NCBI GenBank assembly: GCA_023248505.1
Contig: JAHFEM010000033.1
Coordinates: forward strand, 1-9,626
Origin: Nitrospirota bacterium
Lineage (GTDB): Bacteria; Nitrospirota; Nitrospiria; SBBL01; Manganitrophaceae
Reading direction: 5' to 3'
Length of the DNA: 9,626 nucleotides
Shown here: positions 5,130-9,626 of the stretch, one piece after another
Layout: each line of letters starts with the position of its first letter
Numbering within the stretch: position 1 is the stretch's first letter
Translations under genes and position numbers: made by a program
The notes under the pieces: model-generated
What the model was told of the DNA's origin: nothing
The model's database searches: none
What the model saw: the letters and a program-made list of their open reading frames with translations, nothing else

Positions 5130-5994
5130 AACGGAGATTGATTTCGAAAAGCTCCCCGGCTACCGCTGGTACGAGAACGGCCAGTCGGCGTTCAGCGGCC
5201 CTCTCTTCCAGCTCTTCCACCGGCTCGACCGGCTTTTCCTGACCTGGGCGGCGGAGTGCCGGGCGCGGGAACATCACTTTCCCCCCTTTATCCCGGCGAA
5301 GGCCTTGGCAAAGCTCGATTACTTTCGCTCCTTTCCCCACCTGATCACCTTTCCGGTGACCCTCGATGCGAGCGAGGAGAATCTGAAACAGTTCGGCGAA
5401 GGAACGCCGATGAATGAAAAAGGAGAGATCCAGTTGACCGCCACCGCGCCGATCCGGGATGTCATCACGCCGGCCGCCTGCTATCACTTCTACCACTTCT
5501 TCCAGGGGGAGCACTTCGAGCAGCCGGCTTATCTGACGACCCGGGCCCACTGTTTCCGCCGGGAATCGCACTATCTCCCGTTGCAGCGGCAGTGGAGTTT
5601 TTCGATGCGGGAGATCGTCTGCATCGGCAGCTCGGAAGAGGTGAAAGCGTTTCTCGCCTCCTATCAGGAGCGGCTCTCCCGGTTTTTCGAAAAGTTGGGC
5701 CTTCCGGTCGTCTGGAAGGATGCGTCGGATCCGTTCTTCAATCCCTCTCAGAATCCGAAATACCTCCTTCAGAAGCTCGCCCCGGTCAAGCAGGAGATGG
5801 TCTTCGAAGACCGGCTGGCGATTGGATCGGTGAATTTTCACCGGAACTATTTCGGAGAGGCGTTCGGGATTCAGCGCGAGGGGAGCGAGGCCTTCTCCGG
5901 CTGCGTCGCCTTTGGGCTTGAGCGATGGATCTATCTCTTTTTAACTCACTTTGGGCCGAACGAATCCGATTGGCCCGCTTTGGAGAGCGAATAA
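5119..5994 (+). CDS. Amino acid:[carrier protein] ligase, class II seryl-tRNA-synthetase-like
   Basis: The 291-residue product is a class II synthetase catalytic core with no N-terminal coiled-coil tRNA-binding arm. It matches the SerRS-like aa:CP ligases, homologues of the atypical methanogen SerRS. These activate a small amino acid (Gly or Ala in studied cases) and transfer it to the phosphopantetheine of a carrier protein instead of tRNA. Visible features are TPAACYHFYHFF (117-128), whose Cys121 is a predicted zinc ligand, and motif 2 CFRRES (145-150). SMREIV (162-167) supplies predicted ligand Glu165. GCVAFGLERW (261-270) gives Cys262 plus motif 3 with Arg269. The Cys/Glu/Cys set is the zinc site that binds the amino group. 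ATG 5119 has GGAG four bases upstream and overlaps the carrier gene by 11 bases; an earlier ATG at 5092 lacks support. Carrier and ligase form an evident functional pair. Confidence 0.87.
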   Translation: MSTKTEIDFEKLPGYRWYENGQSAFSGPLFQLFHRLDRLFLTWAAECRAREHHFPPFIPAKALAKLDYFRSFPHLITFPVTLDASEENLKQFGEGTPMNEKGEIQLTATAPIRDVITPAACYHFYHFFQGEHFEQPAYLTTRAHCFRRESHYLPLQRQWSFSMREIVCIGSSEEVKAFLASYQERLSRFFEKLGLPVVWKDASDPFFNPSQNPKYLLQKLAPVKQEMVFEDRLAIGSVNFHRNYFGEAFGIQREGSEAFSGCVAFGLERWIYLFLTHFGPNESDWPALESE

Positions 5995-5995
5995 A

Positions 5996-7105
5996 ATGGA
6001 AACGCGAAAGATTCTGATTACCGGCGGAGATGGCTATCTCGGCCTTGCGTTGGCGAAGCGCACCCTTCAATCGACCGAGGAGAACCTTCTGCTCTGGGTC
6101 CGGGCGAGCGACCCGGAAGAATTCGCGGCGAAACAGGAGCGGATTCGGCAGCGGCTCGGAGTCGAGGCCGACCGGGTTTTCTGCCGATGGGGCAATCTGG
6201 TCAACCCCGATCCGTTTGACACGATCGATCCGGCCGAGATTAAAGTCATTATCCACTCGGCGGCGGTGACCCGCTTCAACGTGGACGAAACCACGGCGCG
6301 CCGGGTCAACGTCGAGGGAACGGAGAAGCTTCTCCGGCTCGCTTCTCAATGCCCTTTTCTGGAGCGCTTCGCCTTGCTGAGCACGGTCTACTCTTCCGGA
6401 CTGAAGCCGGGCCCCATCGAGGAGGAGGCGATGGACAACCGCGCGGGGTTCGCGAATTATTATGAATGGTCGAAATGGGCCTCCGAAAATCTCCTCCTCA
6501 CTGAATTCGCCGATCTTCCCTGGCAGATCTTCCGAGTGGCGACGGTCATCGCCGACAACGAGGAAGGAACGGTGACGCAGCAGAACGCCTTCCACAATAC
6601 GCTGAAGCTATTTTATTACGGCCTTCTCTCTCTCATCCCGGGGAAGACCGAGACCCCGCTCTACTTTATCACCGGGGAGTTCGCCGCGAATGCCATTTTT
6701 TCGCTGCTGAGCACATCGCTGAAAAAGTCGATCTATCATATCGCTCATACCAAAGAAGAATCGCTCTCGCTCGGGACGCTGATCGACCTCGTTTTTGAGA
6801 CGTATGGAGAGCGGCCGGAATTCAAAATGAGGCGGGTCTTGAAACCGCTCTACTCCGACGCCGAGTCGTTCGATCTCCTGGCGCAGGGGGTGAACACGTT
6901 CGGGGCTGGGATTCTCAATCAATCGGTCTCCAGCGTCGCCCCGTTTTCCAAGCAGCTTTTCATCCAGAAAGAGGTCCAAAACCGGAATCTGGTTTCGGCC
7001 CTTGATGATTATCAGGCGCCCGATGCGCGCCGGCTGGTCCGGAACGCCTGCGACTACCTGGTTCGGACCAAATGGGGGAGGGAATTGCAGCATGCGTCTC
7101 GATGA
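5996..7105 (+). CDS. Extended SDR / thioester-reductase-like NAD(P)-dependent oxidoreductase
   Basis: The 369-residue product starts with a Rossmann motif ITGGDGYLG (8-16). NVEGTEKLLRLA (105-116), a Ser/Thr pair in LLSTVYSSG (127-135) and the catalytic YEWSK (Tyr156, Lys160) follow. This is the layout of extended SDRs of the NAD_binding_4 or NAD-epimerase type, which include the terminal thioester reductase domains of NRPS, PKS and carboxylic acid reductases. A variable C-terminal half (about 190-369) would form the substrate lid. In a carrier-protein pathway the attractive role is reduction of a carrier-bound acyl thioester to an aldehyde or alcohol. Reduction of a ketone or sugar-type chemistry is the alternative, and the sequence alone does not decide. 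ATG 5996 starts one base after the ligase stop; GGAG lies 10 bases upstream. The stop overlaps the transferase start by 14 bases. Confidence 0.78.
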   Translation: METRKILITGGDGYLGLALAKRTLQSTEENLLLWVRASDPEEFAAKQERIRQRLGVEADRVFCRWGNLVNPDPFDTIDPAEIKVIIHSAAVTRFNVDETTARRVNVEGTEKLLRLASQCPFLERFALLSTVYSSGLKPGPIEEEAMDNRAGFANYYEWSKWASENLLLTEFADLPWQIFRVATVIADNEEGTVTQQNAFHNTLKLFYYGLLSLIPGKTETPLYFITGEFAANAIFSLLSTSLKKSIYHIAHTKEESLSLGTLIDLVFETYGERPEFKMRRVLKPLYSDAESFDLLAQGVNTFGAGILNQSVSSVAPFSKQLFIQKEVQNRNLVSALDDYQAPDARRLVRNACDYLVRTKWGRELQHASR

Positions 7106-7751
7106 AAAGAGTTTGAGCAAAAAATTTGAGGAGGATCTCGGGATTCCTCTGGCGATCGCCGCCTCGGGAAGGAGCGTCGACCCCCGGCGATTGTCGCCCC
7201 GGGAGCGGATTCGTTACCGGGCGCTGGAAGCGCTTCCCCGGCGCGAGTCGTGGCTGAAGGGGCGATCGGCCCTCAAGCGGCTGCTCCTCCGTTTGGGGGA
7301 AAGAGACGATACCTCCGAAGTGCGCTTTCCCCATCCGCGGTTCTCCCTCACCCACAGCGGGCGTTATGCCGTCGCCATCGGCACCGATTCCGACCGGCTG
7401 GGGGGGATCGGCATCGATCTGGAGGTCGGCCGTTCGCCCCATCCCGACTCGGCCCGTTTTTTTCTCACGCCGGAAGAGCGCGATTGGCTTAATCGCCAGA
7501 GGGAATCCGACCGGCCGGCGCACCTGCTTCGGCTCTGGACCGTGAAAGAGTCGCTCTTCAAGGCCGATCCGGGAAACGACGAGACCGGGCTTCCCGACTA
7601 CCGGATGAAAGATCCCGGCGCATGGCGAGGGACGGCGTTTGTCCGCCATGGCCGGGAGATCGAAATGCATTATGCTTCCTATCCCTGCGGGGAAGGATGG
7701 ATCTCAATCGCCATTTACCCGAGGAGGGATGATCATGCTGGACGAAAATGA
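7092..7751 (+). CDS. 4'-Phosphopantetheinyl transferase (Sfp superfamily)
   Basis: The 219-residue product has the Sfp-type motifs in order: a WLKGRSALKRLL helix (54-65), FSLTHSG (84-90), the magnesium-binding GIDLE (107-111; Asp109, Glu111) and WTVKESLFKA (149-158; Glu153). It would transfer the phosphopantetheine arm of coenzyme A to the conserved Ser of the carrier proteins, here most likely the two encoded in this operon. Length and two-half layout are those of complete Sfp-like enzymes, so it is not the short AcpS type used for fatty-acid synthesis. ATG 7092 is preferred because GGGAGGG lies upstream and the product begins at the usual place; a longer frame from 7002 lies wholly within the preceding gene. 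It overlaps both neighbours (14 and 17 bases). A private transferase suggests the host's own enzyme may not serve these carriers. Confidence 0.9.
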   Translation: MRLDEKSLSKKFEEDLGIPLAIAASGRSVDPRRLSPRERIRYRALEALPRRESWLKGRSALKRLLLRLGERDDTSEVRFPHPRFSLTHSGRYAVAIGTDSDRLGGIGIDLEVGRSPHPDSARFFLTPEERDWLNRQRESDRPAHLLRLWTVKESLFKADPGNDETGLPDYRMKDPGAWRGTAFVRHGREIEMHYASYPCGEGWISIAIYPRRDDHAGRK

Positions 7752-8319
7752 GCTCTGGATCCTTAGTTTTTATCGCACCTCCGAAATCAGCGGCGCGCTC
7801 TTCTTCGGAAGGCTCGCGAAATCGATGAAGCCCGGTCCGATCCAGCGGGACATGACCAAACATTTCACCGACGAAGCGGTCCACGCCTGGTATTGGACCG
7901 CCTGCATCGAGAAGCTCGGATCGAAGCCGATCAAGCTGAGCGCCGCGTATCAGGACCAGTACCTGTCGGCGGCCGGAATGCCGGCGAACCTGATGGAAGT
8001 GCTGGCGATCACGCAAGTCTTCGAACGGCGGGCAATCCACCAGTATATGCTTCACAGCCAGATTCCCAACATCCAGCCCGAAACGGAGGAAGCGCTGGGA
8101 AAGATCGTGGAAGATGAGAAGTGGCATATCCAGTGGATCCGGGACGCGCTGAGATCGATGGAGGGGGATTATGGGAAGGATCTGATCGACGCAACGCTGA
8201 AGCGGTTTCACGAAGCCGATCAGGAGGTCTACCGGACGATGTCGCAAGAACACGAAGAGAGAATCAAGCACCTCATCAAACAAAAAACAGGGAGGATGGA
8301 AAATGTTCGATCAAGATAA
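7735..8319 (+). CDS. Ferritin-like diiron-carboxylate protein
   Basis: The 194-residue, all-helical product shows the classic four-helix-bundle diiron pattern. Glu17 is in TSEISGALFF, E47-A-V-H50 in DEAVH, Glu97 in VFERRAIH and E128-K-W-H131 in EDEKWH: two ExxH pairs plus two lone Glu. This set occurs in ferritin-like oxidases, MiaE-type hydroxylases and rubrerythrin relatives; I cannot place it in a named subfamily. Given its setting it is more likely an oxygen-using enzyme acting on a carrier-bound or lipid substrate than an iron store, but that is inference. ATG 7735 has GAGGAGGG ending six bases upstream; the ATG at 7729 directly abuts that site and is too close. It overlaps the transferase gene by 17 bases and carrier protein 2 by 17 bases. 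The C-terminal 45 residues are charged and helical and may form a tail. Confidence 0.78.
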   Translation: MLDENELWILSFYRTSEISGALFFGRLAKSMKPGPIQRDMTKHFTDEAVHAWYWTACIEKLGSKPIKLSAAYQDQYLSAAGMPANLMEVLAITQVFERRAIHQYMLHSQIPNIQPETEEALGKIVEDEKWHIQWIRDALRSMEGDYGKDLIDATLKRFHEADQEVYRTMSQEHEERIKHLIKQKTGRMENVRSR

Positions 8320-8545
8320 GCTCAAAGAGAAAATCGCGGAATTCATTAAAAAGCCGGTCTCCTTTTTGAAAGAAGAAACGGCCCTGACCGATCTGGTGGC
8401 GGAGTCGTTCGCGCTGATCGAGATGCTGATCGAGCTTCAGGAGGAGTTCGAGGTCCGCTTCTTTGTCCAGGAAGACCTGAGGAGCATTAAGACGCTGGGA
8501 GATCTCATCCGGCTCTTCGAGAGTCACGCGACCGCATCGCCTTAA
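8303..8545 (+). CDS. Carrier protein 2 (acyl carrier protein-like)
   Basis: The 80-residue product is a stand-alone carrier protein. The motif VAESFALIEMLIELQEEF places the phosphopantetheine attachment at Ser35. The canonical D-S-L triplet is E-S-F here, with the acidic residue kept as Glu and Phe for Leu. Helix I, the loop, helix II and the closing LGDLIRLFES helix are all present, so it is full length. GGAGG lies seven bases before ATG 8303. It overlaps the ferritin-like gene by 17 bases and is followed 43 bases later by a fatty acyl-AMP ligase. FAALs load acyl groups onto carriers, often encoded beside them, so this is the likely acyl acceptor, in contrast to carrier protein 1. The sequence differs so strongly from carrier 1 that recent duplication is unlikely. 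Confidence 0.87.
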   Translation: MFDQDKLKEKIAEFIKKPVSFLKEETALTDLVAESFALIEMLIELQEEFEVRFFVQEDLRSIKTLGDLIRLFESHATASP

Positions 8546-8588
8546 AGAAGAAGCTGAAAACAGATCGTCGAAAATTTGGAGGATCGTC

Positions 8589-9626
8589 ATGGCCACTTCA
8601 CCCCATCTTTATTCGGGATCGTCTCCCGAGACCTTGATTGAATTGCTGCGCCGCCGCGCGTTGGAGCAGCCGGCGCAACGGGCCTATACCTTTCTTTTAG
8701 ACGGGGAGACGGCCGAGAGGCATCTGACCTATGGCGAGCTTGATCGGCAGGCGAGGGGAATCGCCGCCTTGCTTCAATCCCGCTGCAGGGAGGGGGAGCG
8801 GGCCCTGTTGCTCTACCCGCCGGGACTCGATTACATCGCCGCCTTTTTCGGCTGCCTTTATGGGGGGGTGGTCGCGGTTCCTGCCTATCCGCCCCGGAAC
8901 GATCGCGCCTTTCCACGGCTTCAGGCGATCATTCAGGATGCCGGGGCCTCGCTGGTCCTCAGCACCGAGGCGGTCTTCTCCAAAATCGATTCGATGTTCA
9001 AGCGGGCCCCGGAGCTGCCGTTCGTGAAATGGATGGCGACCGATGTTTTGACCGGGGGAGAAGAGACGTGGCGCGAACCGACGATTCACCCGGAGCATCT
9101 CGCCTTTCTTCAGTACACCTCCGGGTCGACCGGAACACCAAAGGGGGTGATGCTAACCCACCGCAACCTCCTTCACAACGAGGCATCGATCTATGAGCGG
9201 TTCGGGCATGCGCCCGACAGCGTGGTCGTCTCGTGGCTTCCGACCTACCATGACATGGGCCTGATCGGCGGGATGCTGCAGCCGCTCTACGGCGGCTTCC
9301 CCTGCATCCTGATGGCGCCGGCCTCTTTTATTCAACGCCCGGTCCGTTGGCTTCAGGCCATTTCACGTTATCGGGCCACGACCAGCGGGGGGCCGAACTT
9401 CGCCTATGACCATTGCGTCCGGAACATCACCCCCGAGCAGAAAGCGGAGCTCGATTTGAGCCGCTGGGCGATCGCCTTCAACGGCGCCGAACCGGTTCGG
9501 CGTGAAACGATGGACCGCTTTGCCGTCGCCTTCGAGCCGTGCGGTTTCCGCCGAGAGGCTTTTTATCCCTGTTATGGGCTGGCCGAGGCGTCATTGATCG
9601 TCTCGGGGGGAGGAAAGGAATCGCTC
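8589..9626 (+). CDS. Fatty acyl-AMP ligase (FAAL), N-terminal part, runs off the window
   Basis: The frame is open from ATG 8589 to the last base, giving 346 residues with no stop. Motifs of the adenylate-forming superfamily appear in order: LTYGELDRQA (46-55), the P-loop YTSGSTGTPKG (176-186), SWLPTYHDMGLIGG (215-228), SGGPNFAYD (266-274), NGAEPVR (298-304) and CYGLAEAS (328-335). The YHDMGLIGG, SGGPNFAYD and NGAEPV versions are those of FAALs rather than CoA ligases, so the product should be acyl-AMP passed to a carrier protein. GGAGG lies six bases upstream of the ATG. The FAAL-specific insertion and the C-terminal lid would lie beyond the edge, as would any fused carrier, KS or NRPS modules, which are common in such proteins. 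Carrier protein 2 just upstream is the obvious partner. Confidence 0.9.
   Translation, partial: MATSPHLYSGSSPETLIELLRRRALEQPAQRAYTFLLDGETAERHLTYGELDRQARGIAALLQSRCREGERALLLYPPGLDYIAAFFGCLYGGVVAVPAYPPRNDRAFPRLQAIIQDAGASLVLSTEAVFSKIDSMFKRAPELPFVKWMATDVLTGGEETWREPTIHPEHLAFLQYTSGSTGTPKGVMLTHRNLLHNEASIYERFGHAPDSVVVSWLPTYHDMGLIGGMLQPLYGGFPCILMAPASFIQRPVRWLQAISRYRATTSGGPNFAYDHCVRNITPEQKAELDLSRWAIAFNGAEPVRRETMDRFAVAFEPCGFRREAFYPCYGLAEASLIVSGGGKESL

Noticed and set aside
5119..5994. Genuine seryl-tRNA synthetase
   Set aside because: At 291 residues there is no N-terminal tRNA-binding coiled coil, and the adjacent overlapping carrier-protein gene fits an aa:CP ligase.
1..9626. CRISPR array or tandem repeats
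   Set aside because: No regularly spaced direct repeats seen anywhere in the window.

Overview
The window appears to be bacterial, moderately GC-rich, with clear Shine-Dalgarno sites (GGAGG-type) and long runs of overlapping genes. The host cannot be fixed from sequence alone. Codon use and the SD-driven, tightly packed operon suggest a Gram-negative lineage rather than an actinomycete; a deep lineage such as Nitrospirota, Acidobacteriota or a deltaproteobacterium is a guess only.

Left part (1-2476), ordinary accessory genes. The 3' end of a small cupin protein (1-170) overlaps the start of a TMEM175-type membrane channel gene (151-741). A gene-poor stretch follows (742-1185), with a good rho-independent terminator on the + strand (931-966) and an unexplained 50-codon frame on the - strand (822-974). 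A lone alpha/beta hydrolase lies on the - strand (1186-1989). Next is a 487-base AT-richer divergent spacer (1990-2476) with several inverted repeats. The best of these is a perfect GATACA-G-TGTATC operator-like palindrome at 2243-2255, next to a TATAAA box.

Right part (2477-9626, running off the edge), one tightly coupled + strand biosynthetic operon of ten genes. In order they are: integral-membrane ICMT-like methyltransferase; KAS III-like enzyme with altered catalytic residues; AurF-like diiron N-oxygenase; carrier protein 1; seryl-tRNA-synthetase-like amino acid:[carrier protein] ligase; extended SDR/thioester-reductase-like protein; Sfp-type phosphopantetheinyl transferase; small ferritin-like diiron protein; carrier protein 2; and the N-terminal 346 residues of a fatty acyl-AMP ligase. 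Junctions up to carrier protein 2 overlap by 4-17 bases or are separated by 1-3 bases. The only larger gap is 43 bases, before the acyl-AMP ligase.

Reading of the operon (inference): there are two separate loading lines. The aa:CP ligase should charge a small amino acid onto carrier protein 1. The acyl-AMP ligase should charge a fatty acid onto carrier protein 2. The in-operon transferase would install phosphopantetheine on both. Two different diiron proteins could oxidise the tethered substrates, and the AurF relative makes N-oxidation of the aminoacyl amine a natural hypothesis. The KAS III-like enzyme could join or transfer acyl groups, the SDR could reduce a thioester or ketone, and the membrane methyltransferase could cap a lipid product. 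I do not recognise this gene set as a described pathway; it is the candidate new system in this window.
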